Shown here one piece after another: positions 25,990 through 35,671 of a stretch of 55,582 bases of DNA; the stretch's first letter is position 1, and every line of letters begins with the position of its first letter. A program made the translations under genes and the position numbers. The stretch covers positions 1-55,582 of the forward strand of contig JAFSHN010000048.1 in the NCBI GenBank assembly GCA_017440275.1, in the 5' to 3' direction. The notes beneath the pieces are model-generated. The model made no database searches. It saw nothing but the letters and a program-made list of their open reading frames with translations, and had not been told where the DNA came from. This DNA is from Bacillota bacterium. Its GTDB lineage: Bacteria > Bacillota > Clostridia > Peptostreptococcales > Anaerovoracaceae.

Positions 25990-27333
25990 ATGGCGAATAT
26001 TGTTGAACAGTACATTGAACTGGCTAAGAAGAGAAATCCAGGTGAAGAAGAATTCCATCAGACTGTAGAAGAAGTTTTAACTTCTATCGCACCTGTTCTC
26101 GAAGCACATCCTGAATATGTAGAAGCAGGTTTAATTGAAAGATTAATCGAACCGGAAAGAGGAATCAGCTTCAGAGTATCTTGGGTAGACGATGAAGGCA
26201 AAGTACAGGTTAACAGAGGCTACAGATATGAATTTAACAGTGCAATCGGACCTTACAAGGGTGGTTTAAGATTTGCACCTAACGTATATCCTGGAATCAT
26301 CAAATTCTTAGGATTTGAACAGATTTTCAAGAACAGCTTAACTGGTCTGCCAATCGGCGGCGGTAAGGGCGGTGCTGACTTCGATCCAAACGGCAAGTCC
26401 GACGCAGAAATCATGAGATTCTGTCAGGCATTTATGACTGAATTATACAGACACATCGGACCTTCCACTGACGTTCCTGCAGGCGACCTGGGTGTTGGCG
26501 CAAGAGAAATCGGTTATATGTTCGGTCAGTACAAGAGAATCGTAAACAGATATGAAGGCGTTTTAACCGGTAAGGGTCTGTCATACGGCGGATTAGCTGG
26601 AAGAACAGAAGCTACTGGTTATGGTATCGTATTCTTTACAAGAGAAATGCTGAAAGCTAACGGTGAAGAATTAAAGGGCAAGACAGTTGCAGTATCCGGA
26701 TTCGGTAACGTATCCTGGGGTACAGTTCAGAAGCTGAACCAGCTGGGCGCTAAGGTTATCACTATTTCCGGTCCGGACGGATACATCCTGGACGAAGAAG
26801 GCGTTTCCGGTGAAAAAGAAGCTTACATGTTAGAACTGAGAGCTTCCGGCAAGAACATCGTTGCTCCTTATGCTGAAAAATTCCCTAACGCTAAGTTCTT
26901 CCCTGGCAAGAAACCTTGGGAAGTTAAGGCTGATGTGTATATCCCTTGCGCAACTCAGAACGAAATCAGAATTGAAGACGCTAAGACAATGGTTGAAAAC
27001 GGATGTAAGTTCCTTTGCGAAGGTTCCAATATGCCTACAACTAACGATGCATTAAAGTACTTAATGGACAACGGCGTAATCGTAGGTCCTTCCAAGGCTG
27101 CTAACGCAGGCGGCGTTGCTTGCTCTTGCATCGAAATGGGTCAGAACGCAGGTCACACTGTATTCTCACCTGCACAGGTTTACGAACAGCTTGAAACAAT
27201 CATGGTTAATATCCATAAGAATTCTGCAGACGCTGCAGCAAGATATGGTCTTGGCTACAACTTAGTAGCAGGTGCTAACATCGCAGGTTTCGAAAAGGTA
27301 GCACAGGCTATGATGGCTCAAGGTATTGTTTAA
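25990..27333 (+). CDS. gdhA: Glutamate dehydrogenase (NADP-type hexameric)
   Basis: A 447-residue enzyme interconverting glutamate and 2-oxoglutarate + ammonia. GGGKGGADFDPNGKSD carries the catalytic/substrate lysine; PAGDLGVGAREIGYMFGQYK the catalytic aspartate; VSGFGNVSWG is the dinucleotide-binding loop. Length and the N-terminal 'RGISFRVSWVDDEG' segment match the short bacterial hexameric type, usually NADP-linked, though coenzyme use cannot be read for certain. GAGGAG precedes the ATG. Codon use suggests high expression, and an operator overlaps the promoter. In an amino-acid fermenter this enzyme would be central to nitrogen flow. Confidence 0.96.
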   Translation: MANIVEQYIELAKKRNPGEEEFHQTVEEVLTSIAPVLEAHPEYVEAGLIERLIEPERGISFRVSWVDDEGKVQVNRGYRYEFNSAIGPYKGGLRFAPNVYPGIIKFLGFEQIFKNSLTGLPIGGGKGGADFDPNGKSDAEIMRFCQAFMTELYRHIGPSTDVPAGDLGVGAREIGYMFGQYKRIVNRYEGVLTGKGLSYGGLAGRTEATGYGIVFFTREMLKANGEELKGKTVAVSGFGNVSWGTVQKLNQLGAKVITISGPDGYILDEEGVSGEKEAYMLELRASGKNIVAPYAEKFPNAKFFPGKKPWEVKADVYIPCATQNEIRIEDAKTMVENGCKFLCEGSNMPTTNDALKYLMDNGVIVGPSKAANAGGVACSCIEMGQNAGHTVFSPAQVYEQLETIMVNIHKNSADAAARYGLGYNLVAGANIAGFEKVAQAMMAQGIV

Positions 27334-27361
27334 TACAAAACTAAAAATTACATACTGATTG

Positions 27362-27392
27362 AAAAGGGAGAGTTTTATACTCTCCCTTTTTG
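27362..27392 (+). terminator. Terminator of gdhA
   Basis: AAAAGGGAGAGT (27362-27373) pairs with ACTCTCCCTTTT (27379-27390), followed by T. Confidence 0.95.
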
Positions 27393-27442
27393 TGTGTGTT
27401 GAACTGCAATATTCCGAAAACGACTTAATTCAATAAGCTACA

Positions 27443-27471
27443 TAAAAAATCCCCGCAATATATACGGGGAT
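27443..27471 (-). terminator. Terminator of the small membrane protein gene
   Basis: Minus-strand ATCCCCG (27465-27471) pairs with CGGGGAT (27449-27455), followed by six T. It starts about 15 bases after the stop at 27487. Confidence 0.92.
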
Positions 27472-27486
27472 TCGAGTATTATATTC

Positions 27487-27747
27487 TTACATCAGTACGC
27501 TTGCTGCGATTACAAAAGTAAGTGCTGCACACATTGTAATTGTTCCCATCTTTGCATTTGCACCCTTTTGCTTTTCTTTTGAGTAAGCAAAGAGCATCAA
27601 AAGAACGGAAATTACGCCCATAGCAATTGTAACCCCTGTAATTGTTGAAGCAGCAACACCCATACCCGGCAAAATGCTGAGAACTACAAAAGCATATGCC
27701 ATTTGATAAAGTGTCAAGAAAAATACTACCGGTGATTTAATGTTCAT
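27487..27747 (-). CDS. Small three-helix membrane protein of unknown function
   Basis: An 86-residue hydrophobic protein with three likely transmembrane segments (about residues 7-27, 33-54 and 66-85), the second and third separated by a basic cytosolic loop YSKEKQKGANAK. I do not recognise the family. It starts 27 bases after addA on the same strand and has its own terminator, so it is probably the last gene of the addA transcript. Confidence 0.6.
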   Translation of the reverse strand: MNIKSPVVFFLTLYQMAYAFVVLSILPGMGVAASTITGVTIAMGVISVLLMLFAYSKEKQKGANAKMGTITMCAALTFVIAASVLM

Positions 27748-27774
27748 TATATATACCTCATTTCAATACTATTC

Positions 27775-30700
27775 TTACATTTTAACCACTTGTCCCGCAT
27801 CTGTCAAATACAAGTAGATTTCTTTTACGATTTTGCCTGTGGCCTTCTGCAGTGCATCTTTATATAGATCCATCTGCACTTTGTAGCGTTCTCTGATTAC
27901 ATCTTCTCTGCCCGCTTTTATATCGGCGAGATTACCTGTCTTATAATCGACCAGAACCAGACCGTCTTTCTCTTCAAAGAAGCAGTCTATTATTCCTTGA
28001 ACTACAATCTCTTTGCCCTGATATACAGTCTTCAGATTAAAATGTTTTTCTTTTGAAAGCGACTTGCTTTGGGCCATCCTGCATCCCAATTCTGAAGCAG
28101 CAAAGGCTGCAATTCTCTTTATGTCAAGAATATCGGCCTCCTCAGCGGTGAGCAGTTGAACTTCAACCATTCTGCCAAGCAGTTCTTCAATATATGATTC
28201 GCCTTCATTGTGAGCCTTCGCCATATCCATATGTTCAAAGACACTGTGATATATGGTACCACGTGCCGCTGCACTTATATCAGATTCTCCCATCATAAAC
28301 AGCGGCTCTTCCAAGGACTCTATAGGCTGGTGTTCCCAGCTGTTCAGCTGGCTTACCGAATACTTTGATTTTATTGTCAAATCTTCTTGATATGGATATT
28401 CGAACTCCATCAGATTACGGATTTCAGGAGAAACGCTTCCTTTGTCAGCTATTTCTTCCACATACTGAATCACACGTCTTGCATTGCGTCTTGCACCTGT
28501 GGACAGGTTTACAAGTCTTCCGTCATCCAGAACATGAACCGCTTCGAGTTCATTGCAGATAATCCGTCCGGTCATGGCGAAATAGCTGGAATCTTTTGCA
28601 CTTTCTTTTCGTACAGCTTCCATTTCTTTCTGCACATCATTTGCAATGCCCAACAGAACTAATCGGTCTTTGGCACGAGTCAGTGCTACATAAAGAATAC
28701 GTTTTTCTTCTTCCACCTCTTCTCTGTGGAATAAGTCTTTAATCATATTTTGGAGCAGAGTTGTTCTGTACCACTTATTCTGCGGGTCGACCTGCGGGAA
28801 TCCAATTCCTAAATTTTTATGGATTACCGGAACTTTTCCTGCAGAAGTATAATTCAGTCTTCGACAGAAACCGGCAAGGATTACCATTGGGAACTCCAGT
28901 CCTTTTGACTTGTGAACAGTCATTATGCGCACCAAATCATCGTTTTCTCCGAGGAGTTTAACTTGGCCCATAGCAACTTTTTTGTCTTTGATTGCCTCAA
29001 TGTAACTGATAAAGCCATAAAGGCTTCCTCCTACGCTCTTTTGGTAGCTAAGAGCTTTGTCAGTTAAGGCTCTCAAATTGGCCTGTCTTTGGCTTCCTGC
29101 AGGCATTGCCCCCATGGCAATGTAAAACTCAGTATCCAACAAAAGCTTCCATATAAGCTTATCTAAAGGCATTATCTTGCTCAAGCTTCGCCAATGGCCA
29201 ATGGTACTTAGTGCCTTTTGACACTTTTCTCTCAAATCTACGTCCTCGCCATCTCCACTGTATTTGACGAAAGCGTCGTAATAGGAGCCTTGCTTCTGCG
29301 GAATTCTGATTTTAACCATCTCTTCAATGGAAAATCCCAGCATTTCGGAACGCAGTAATGTTAAAAGGTGAATATCCTGTTTTGGATTGTCAATTACATA
29401 AAGTGCCGACAGGAAAGTGTTGATTTCCATAGTGTCAAAAAAACCGTCGTTATCGTCCACATAAGCCGCCACATTATTATCCGCCAATACTTTATAAAAA
29501 ACATCACCGTAGTTTTTAACACCACGCATCAAAATAACTATGTCTTTTTTTTCAAGCGGTCTTTCTATGCCCTTCTTGCTGTCAAAAATCGGCTTTCCCA
29601 AACTTTCTTTTATTATGGCAGCCGCAGCAAGAGCCTCTTTCTCTGCCTTGATTATATTCTTAAGGTCATCATCCACTTCAGAACCTTCATCCCAAGGCAC
29701 CTGAGTCAAATACAGTTTAGGAGAATCATAGGCCTTTTCTCCATGAGGATCCCCCATATAGAGAGCTGCCTTTTCATCATATCCTTCCATTATTCCCCGG
29801 CATACATTATTTATGAAGTTTATCACAGGTACTTTGCTTCGGAAGTTCTTGTTCAAATCTATTTTGACCGAGTCCGGAATCTTACCTGTCGCATAGTTCT
29901 TATATTTATTTTGGAATATCTCCGGTTCCGCCAAACGGAATTTATAAATGCTCTGTTTCACATCACCTACCATGAATAAATTAGCAGGTCTTTTGATTAA
30001 ATCAATAAGAGCCTCCTGAATGACATTACTATCCTGGTATTCATCAATAAAAATATGAATAAACTTCTGACGATAGAATTCTCCCGCTTCCGGGTCCTTC
30101 AGAATCTCATAGGCATAATGCTCAATATCACTGAAATCAGTCAGATTTTTTGTTGCTTTCTTCTGCTTATAAAGTTCATCATATCTTATCAAAAGTTTTT
30201 GCAAGAAACGGGCCGGTTCGTAAGTACGAGCCATTTCGCGTTTCAATTCTTCAAAATCCCCTGCAAAATATACATCTCTTAACTCTTTAATAAGCTTTTT
30301 TGCTGCGTTCCTATTGTCGGATACCATATCCTTCACTGTTTCCGGATCTTCCAGCGAGGAAAATATCTTTGAGCTCATAGTAGGCAACTTGAACAGACTT
30401 GCTGATGCTCGTAATCCTTCGTATTCACCCTTGTACGCCGCAGACTTAAGCATCTCAATCTGCATCAAATCTTTGCTGCAAAGATCCGCCAGTGCAGGCA
30501 GATTATAATCCTCAGCGATTTTCAAATTTGCCGAAACAGACTCTTGGGCAGAGACAATTTTTTCTTCTGCCAATTTGAAAAGATGCTCTCCTGCAGGCCC
30601 GTTGCTCAGTCCATCGCCGTCTTTCAGCCGGCAAATGTTTTCCTCCAGCCATTCAAAAGGCTCCGGCAGACTTCTTATTGTTTCATAACAATCAGAGACA

Positions 30701-31230
30701 ATCTGTCTGAACTTTTTTTCATCTCTGTCGCCGCTGTAACATTTTAGAAAATGGTAAAATTCAGGTAAGCCTTCCTCGAAACACTCTTCCAGCAGTTGGT
30801 CCATTGCCTCACTCTTGAGCAATGTTTCCTGAGTTGTATCGCAAATTTTAAAGTTCGGTTCAACCCGAAGCAAATAAAAGTATCTGCGAATCACATCAAG
30901 AGCAAAGGCATGGAATGTACTTATATTGGCTGAAGATAAGTTGTCCAGCTGCTTTTTGAGGAAACGAAGGTCTTCTTCGTGCCCTCCTTCTGCAGCTATT
31001 TCTGCCAATGCTTTTGAAATGGCTATCCGAATCTTTTCTTTCATTTCAGCTGCCGCTGCATTGGTGAAAGTTACAATGAGCATACGGTCAACAGGGCAGC
31101 GTTTCTCAATAATCAGCCTTTTTATACGTTCAACTAACACAGCAGTCTTACCTGAACCGGCCGCTGCTGCCACTAATATATTTTTATCTCTTAATTCAAT
31201 TGCCTCTAGTTGTTCTTTAGTCCAATTCAT
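27775..31230 (-). CDS. addA: ATP-dependent helicase/nuclease subunit A (AddA)
   Basis: A 1151-residue UvrD-like helicase with a C-terminal RecB-type nuclease domain. Walker A AAAGSGKTAVLVERI, motif Ia TFTNAAAAEM, motif II IFIDEYQDSN, motif III VGDVKQSIY and motif VI YVALTRAKDRLVL are clear. The nuclease core GIIDCFFEEKDGLVLVDYKTG is near the C-terminus. AddAB processes double-strand breaks at Chi sites. The usual partner addB is not next to it: upstream is an intergenic gap and the divergent gpmI. No ribosome binding site stronger than GAGGAAATCTT is seen before ATG 31230. Confidence 0.92.
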   Translation of the reverse strand: MNWTKEQLEAIELRDKNILVAAAAGSGKTAVLVERIKRLIIEKRCPVDRMLIVTFTNAAAAEMKEKIRIAISKALAEIAAEGGHEEDLRFLKKQLDNLSSANISTFHAFALDVIRRYFYLLRVEPNFKICDTTQETLLKSEAMDQLLEECFEEGLPEFYHFLKCYSGDRDEKKFRQIVSDCYETIRSLPEPFEWLEENICRLKDGDGLSNGPAGEHLFKLAEEKIVSAQESVSANLKIAEDYNLPALADLCSKDLMQIEMLKSAAYKGEYEGLRASASLFKLPTMSSKIFSSLEDPETVKDMVSDNRNAAKKLIKELRDVYFAGDFEELKREMARTYEPARFLQKLLIRYDELYKQKKATKNLTDFSDIEHYAYEILKDPEAGEFYRQKFIHIFIDEYQDSNVIQEALIDLIKRPANLFMVGDVKQSIYKFRLAEPEIFQNKYKNYATGKIPDSVKIDLNKNFRSKVPVINFINNVCRGIMEGYDEKAALYMGDPHGEKAYDSPKLYLTQVPWDEGSEVDDDLKNIIKAEKEALAAAAIIKESLGKPIFDSKKGIERPLEKKDIVILMRGVKNYGDVFYKVLADNNVAAYVDDNDGFFDTMEINTFLSALYVIDNPKQDIHLLTLLRSEMLGFSIEEMVKIRIPQKQGSYYDAFVKYSGDGEDVDLREKCQKALSTIGHWRSLSKIMPLDKLIWKLLLDTEFYIAMGAMPAGSQRQANLRALTDKALSYQKSVGGSLYGFISYIEAIKDKKVAMGQVKLLGENDDLVRIMTVHKSKGLEFPMVILAGFCRRLNYTSAGKVPVIHKNLGIGFPQVDPQNKWYRTTLLQNMIKDLFHREEVEEEKRILYVALTRAKDRLVLLGIANDVQKEMEAVRKESAKDSSYFAMTGRIICNELEAVHVLDDGRLVNLSTGARRNARRVIQYVEEIADKGSVSPEIRNLMEFEYPYQEDLTIKSKYSVSQLNSWEHQPIESLEEPLFMMGESDISAAARGTIYHSVFEHMDMAKAHNEGESYIEELLGRMVEVQLLTAEEADILDIKRIAAFAASELGCRMAQSKSLSKEKHFNLKTVYQGKEIVVQGIIDCFFEEKDGLVLVDYKTGNLADIKAGREDVIRERYKVQMDLYKDALQKATGKIVKEIYLYLTDAGQVVKM

Positions 31231-31332
31231 AAGATTTCCTCTTGAAGTTTTATTAATATAATTTTACCATAAGTTGAAGTTTTGTGGTATATTTAAAGTG
31301 GATAACAATTTGAGAAAGGCACGGTCTTTATT

Positions 31333-32880
31333 ATGAAAAAACCTTTTATGTTAATGATATTAGACGGCTATGGCTTGAAAGAAAGCGCATACGGCAACGC
31401 TATTGCGGCTGCCGAAAAGCCTAACCTGGATAAAATTTTTGCTGATTATCCTTGGACTAAACTGGATGCCAGCGGACTTGCAGTCGGTCTTCCTGACGGT
31501 CAGATGGGAAATTCCGAAGTTGGACATCTCAACATCGGCGCCGGAAGAATTGTATATCAGGAACTGACAAGAATAACCAAGGCCATCGACGATGGTATCT
31601 TCAATGGTAATGCTGCAATTCTCGATGCCATCAATCACACAAAGGAAACAGGCGGTGCTCTGCACATTATGGGACTTATGTCCGATGGCGGAGTCCACAG
31701 CCATATTGTTCATATCAAAGCTGCTGTGGCATTGGCACATTCACTTGAAGTCCCTTCGATTTTCGTGCACTGCTTTATGGATGGACGAGATGTTCCGCCA
31801 ACCTCCGGTATTGATTACGTTACCGAAATGGAACAGTACATAGAAGAATTAAAAGGCTGCGGTGAAAACTGCCTTGGATGCAAGAAAATTTCCATAGGGG
31901 TTGTATCCGGAAGATATTATGCTATGGACAGGGATAAGCGCTGGGAAAGAGTCCAGCTCGCATACGATGCACTGACATTGGGTGAAGGCCGCAAGGCATT
32001 TTCAGGGTCTGAGGCTGTTAAAGCAGCATACGAACTTGGTGAAACCGACGAGTTCATCAAACCGACTGTATGCCATCCCGCTTCCAATGTAAAAGATGGA
32101 GACAGCATTATTTTCTGTAACTTCAGACCTGACAGAGCCCGCGAAATTACTCGTTGTTTCGTAGACCCTGACTTTGACGGTTTTGAAAGAAAAGCTCAAA
32201 TCGCTGATCTGCAATATGTGTGTATGACTCAGTACGATGCTACAATGCCAAATGTAAAAATTGCATTTCCTCCAAGCTCAATCGACAATACACTTGGAGA
32301 ATATTTGGCAAGCCAGGGTTTGACACAGCTCAGAATTGCGGAAACAGAAAAATATGCTCACGTTACATTCTTCTTCAACGGCGGCGTAGAAAAGCCTAAT
32401 GTGAACGAAGACAGAATCCTCGTTCCTTCACCACAGGTTGCTACATACGACTTACAGCCTGAAATGAGTGCATTGGGCGTAACAGAAAAGGTAATCGAAG
32501 AAATCAAATCGTCAAAATACGATTGCATCATACTTAACTTTGCTAACGCAGATATGGTAGGTCATACAGGCGTTTTCGATGCGGCAGTAAAGGCCATTGA
32601 AGCAGTTGACCAGTGCGTAGGAAAGATTGTTGCTGCAATCCTTGCTGCAGACGGTCAGATTCTCCTTACTGCAGACCACGGCAACGCCGATGATATGCTG
32701 GATGAGGCAGGTAATGTAGTTACTGCCCACTCCACAAATCAGGTTCCTCTGGTACATATCGCAAATAATCCTGCAGCCCTCGACGAAGGCGGCAAACTCT
32801 GCGACATCGCACCTACAATGCTCAATTTGATGGGACTGGAAGTTCCTCCTCAGATGACAGGAAGAAACCTGGCAAAATAA
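31333..32880 (+). CDS. gpmI: 2,3-bisphosphoglycerate-independent phosphoglycerate mutase
   Basis: A 515-residue alkaline-phosphatase-superfamily enzyme interconverting 3- and 2-phosphoglycerate with manganese. LMILDGYGLKESAYGNAI supplies metal ligands, MGNSEVGHLNIGAGR contains the phosphorylated serine, VSGRYYAMDRDKRW and LTADHGNADDM are conserved. Before VSGRYYAMDR the protein has an unusual cysteine cluster, C176-x3-C180-x2-C183, where most relatives have a short loop. It stands divergent from addA and ends in a strong terminator. Confidence 0.95.
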   Translation: MKKPFMLMILDGYGLKESAYGNAIAAAEKPNLDKIFADYPWTKLDASGLAVGLPDGQMGNSEVGHLNIGAGRIVYQELTRITKAIDDGIFNGNAAILDAINHTKETGGALHIMGLMSDGGVHSHIVHIKAAVALAHSLEVPSIFVHCFMDGRDVPPTSGIDYVTEMEQYIEELKGCGENCLGCKKISIGVVSGRYYAMDRDKRWERVQLAYDALTLGEGRKAFSGSEAVKAAYELGETDEFIKPTVCHPASNVKDGDSIIFCNFRPDRAREITRCFVDPDFDGFERKAQIADLQYVCMTQYDATMPNVKIAFPPSSIDNTLGEYLASQGLTQLRIAETEKYAHVTFFFNGGVEKPNVNEDRILVPSPQVATYDLQPEMSALGVTEKVIEEIKSSKYDCIILNFANADMVGHTGVFDAAVKAIEAVDQCVGKIVAAILAADGQILLTADHGNADDMLDEAGNVVTAHSTNQVPLVHIANNPAALDEGGKLCDIAPTMLNLMGLEVPPQMTGRNLAK

Positions 32881-32890
32881 GCGCATAACA

Positions 32891-32930
32891 AAACCCCGAA
32901 GTTTACAAACTTCGGGGTTTCTATTTTTTA
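32891..32930. terminator. Bidirectional terminator between gpmI and the FAD-dependent dehydrogenase
   Basis: AAACCCCGAAGTTT and AAACTTCGGGGTTT form a 14-bp perfect stem (32891-32920), followed by CTATTTTTTA on the plus strand and preceded by A-rich sequence that serves the minus strand. Confidence 0.93.
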
Positions 32931-34460
32931 TAGATTATTTATCAGAGCCTCTGCCATCTTGATTCCATCAACTGCTGCAGAAGTAATACCTCCTGCATAT
33001 CCGCAGCCTTCCCCGCAAGGATATAATCCCTTTGCAGAAAGGCTTTGGCCATCCTGCCCTCGAAGGATTCTTACAGGTGATGAACTCCTTGTTTCTACTG
33101 CATAAACTTTCGCATCATCTGCATCAAACCCTTTCAGTTTGCGTCCCAAATGAGGCATTGCAGCCCGGAAAGATGCCACTGCAAACTCAGGCAGACAGTT
33201 TGAAACCTGCGGTGCTTTCCCATCTCTGAGTTTCCCCCATGTTGCAGCAGGAGCTTTGTATGCACCAACAGAATAGTTGTATGCAAGTTTTTCATACTTT
33301 TCCTGGAAAGCAACACCGGCCAGGACGTGGTCTGAACCAAAGTCTTCTCGTCTCACATCGCACAAAAGTGCACTGTTGGCAATACCACTGTCACGGGCGT
33401 GCAGACTCATACCGTTTACCACTACTCCGCCTTCTTGTGATGAAGCCGTGATAACCTGTCCTCCCGGACACATACAAAATGTATACACGCCACGTCCGTT
33501 GATGAGTTCATCTTCTTCAGTGCATCTATGACTCAGCTTATATTCTGCAGGAGGTAAGTTAAGCTCATCGGCAGGCTTACCATATTGGGCTATATCTACC
33601 ATTTCCTGAGGATGCTCAATTCTGACACCGATGGAAAAAGGTTTCTGCTCCATAGTAACTGCCCTGTCATAGAGCATACGGAATGTATCGCGAGAGCTGT
33701 GGCCGAGAGCTAAAATTGCTTGATCACAATCTAAATCATAAGTTTCTCCGGCTTTTTCACATCTAAGGCCTTTCAATCTGTCATTTTCCATAATCAGATC
33801 AGTCACCTTAGTTCCAAATCGTACTTCACCGCCCAATCTGATGATTTCCTGGCGGATGTTTTTCACTACCACACGAAGTATGTCGGTTCCTATATGAGGT
33901 TTTTGCTTATACAGAATTTCTTCCGGTGCACCGTGAAGTACCAATTCTTCGAGCACTTTTTTAATTCGTATGTCTTTGATTCCTGTGGTAAGTTTGCCGT
34001 CAGAAAAAGCTCCTGCACCACCTTCACCAAATTGTACATTTGATTCAGTATCTAAGACGCCCTCATTCCAGAATTTTTCTACCTGAGTTGTTCTGGTATC
34101 AACATCTTGTCCTCTTTCAAGTATTATAGGTTCAAGACCGGCCTGTGCCAGAATAAGTCCGGCAAAAATTCCTCCCGGACCAAAACCGATGACCACAGGT
34201 CTGTGCTCACCCTTTGTTGTTACTTCAGGCATTTTATATACTTCAAGAGATGCTTCATCCAGTTTCAGCTTTTTATTGCATTCAAAATCCACTGAATAAA
34301 TCCACTTGATATTGCCCTTATCGCGGGCATCGATGGACTCTTTCGCAATACGCCATTCCTTTATGTTTAAATCCCTTACACCTAATTTCTTTTTTATTTT
34401 AGAAGGAATTAGGTCTTTTGATTCATTTAATCCCAGTTTTATCTGATGAATTCTATACAT
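32928..34460 (-). CDS. NAD(P)/FAD-dependent oxidoreductase (COG2509-type dehydrogenase)
   Basis: A 510-residue flavoprotein. After a basic N-terminal domain (residues 1-90, RIHQIKLGLNESKDLIP) comes the Rossmann loop VVIGFGPGGIFAGLILAQAG, then ERGQDVDTR, NVQFGEGGAGAFSDGKLTTG and the C-terminal GLYPCGEGCGYAGGITSAAVDG, all typical for the uncharacterised FAD-dependent dehydrogenase group. Function unknown. I start it at ATG 34460, which overlaps the end of the preceding flavoprotein gene (ATGTATAG). The two flavoproteins probably form one operon. Confidence 0.85.
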   Translation of the reverse strand: MYRIHQIKLGLNESKDLIPSKIKKKLGVRDLNIKEWRIAKESIDARDKGNIKWIYSVDFECNKKLKLDEASLEVYKMPEVTTKGEHRPVVIGFGPGGIFAGLILAQAGLEPIILERGQDVDTRTTQVEKFWNEGVLDTESNVQFGEGGAGAFSDGKLTTGIKDIRIKKVLEELVLHGAPEEILYKQKPHIGTDILRVVVKNIRQEIIRLGGEVRFGTKVTDLIMENDRLKGLRCEKAGETYDLDCDQAILALGHSSRDTFRMLYDRAVTMEQKPFSIGVRIEHPQEMVDIAQYGKPADELNLPPAEYKLSHRCTEEDELINGRGVYTFCMCPGGQVITASSQEGGVVVNGMSLHARDSGIANSALLCDVRREDFGSDHVLAGVAFQEKYEKLAYNYSVGAYKAPAATWGKLRDGKAPQVSNCLPEFAVASFRAAMPHLGRKLKGFDADDAKVYAVETRSSSPVRILRGQDGQSLSAKGLYPCGEGCGYAGGITSAAVDGIKMAEALINNL

Positions 34461-35652
34461 GGGAAGCCATGTCCTTTCCGGCCCTGAGGCCTTGCAGCCA
34501 AGCGTTATTAAGGTTAAATCCTCCGCATGGGCCGTCATAATCTGTCACTTCACCGGCAAAATAAAGCCCATTCATCAACTTGGACTCCATTGTTTCCAAG
34601 TCAAGTTCATCGAGAGAAACGCCGCCTTTAGTCACCTGTGCTTCTTTCCAGCCCTTACGTCCTGTTGGAATAAGGGAAAATCCTCTCAGGTGATTGGCTA
34701 TGGCAAGCAGTTGTGTCAATGTCAAGTCTTTTGCCTGTGCATCTGCTTGTATTCCCGCCATTTTAAGTACTGCAAGCGCCAAAGGCTTTTTAACCATTGT
34801 TTCTATCATATCGAAAGCAGTTGCTTCTGCTGCTTCCTGTTTGCTCTTCAAAAATCCGATTAAGTCTGCTGATGAAAACTCCGGCACAAAATTCAAGGCG
34901 ATTCTGCATGTCGCCAAAGAATCCCGGCTTCTGCCCTTTTCGCCTACAGGCAAAGCAGAAGACATATTCATAACACAAATTCCTGAGAGGGAGTCTTCTT
35001 TAAATTGAATTTCTCCGGCTTCTTTAAATATGAGCTGTCCGCCGTTAAAAAGACTGGCTTCACCCTTTACGCGTACACCTTTAAGTTCCTTAAGAGACTC
35101 AGCAACTTCTATGGCTGTCAGTGCCGGAACTAACGGTGTAATCTTGTGTCCTAAATTTCGTGCGAATCCAAATCCGTCACCACTGGATCCATAATTTGCG
35201 AAGGATTTCCCTCCGGTAGCAATCAAAACCTTCTCAGCGTGAAGTTCTTGTTTCGACAAAATAAAAATGTGGAAACCACCCTTAGGGTCCGCTTCCACAT
35301 TACTTACTTCACATTCTGTAAAAAGCTCAACGCCTAATCTCTTTGCTCTCTTTGTAAGAGTATCAGATACGGCTTTGGCTTCTTCTGAGTAAGGATAGAT
35401 ACGACCCTCTTCATCCATTCTGACTGCAATACCCATCTCTGAAAAGAAGTGCAGTACATCGTCAAGTGAATCACAGTTTTTGTTGGACAGGTTTCCCCTT
35501 CCGTTACCGGATGCACTAAGTTTCTTGCCCGGCACATCTTTCTTTTCTAAAAGTGCAACCTTTGCATTTGGATTAACTCTTTTAGAAGTGATTGCTGCCG
35601 TGAGGCCTGCAGGACCTGCTCCTACAATTACGATATCATATTTTTTATCCAT
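34453..35652 (-). CDS. BaiN/HI0933-family flavoprotein
   Basis: A 399-residue HI0933/BaiN-type flavoprotein. Dinucleotide loop IVIVGAGPAGLTAAITSKRV, the motif KKLSASGNGRGNLSN near residues 44-58, LIATGGKSFANYGSSGDGF and the C-terminal GLYFAGEVTDYDGPCGGFNL with NNAWLQG are family hallmarks. The enzyme's substrate is unknown in most bacteria; some gut Clostridia members act on bile-acid intermediates, which cannot be deduced here. It overlaps the next flavoprotein gene. Confidence 0.9.
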   Translation of the reverse strand: MDKKYDIVIVGAGPAGLTAAITSKRVNPNAKVALLEKKDVPGKKLSASGNGRGNLSNKNCDSLDDVLHFFSEMGIAVRMDEEGRIYPYSEEAKAVSDTLTKRAKRLGVELFTECEVSNVEADPKGGFHIFILSKQELHAEKVLIATGGKSFANYGSSGDGFGFARNLGHKITPLVPALTAIEVAESLKELKGVRVKGEASLFNGGQLIFKEAGEIQFKEDSLSGICVMNMSSALPVGEKGRSRDSLATCRIALNFVPEFSSADLIGFLKSKQEAAEATAFDMIETMVKKPLALAVLKMAGIQADAQAKDLTLTQLLAIANHLRGFSLIPTGRKGWKEAQVTKGGVSLDELDLETMESKLMNGLYFAGEVTDYDGPCGGFNLNNAWLQGLRAGKDMASHV

Positions 35653-35671
35653 ACTCTTATCCTGTCTATTA

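Noticed and set aside
29368..29979. A 203-codon plus-strand frame opposite addA
   Set aside because: Antisense to conserved helicase motifs, no ribosome binding site, unnatural composition.
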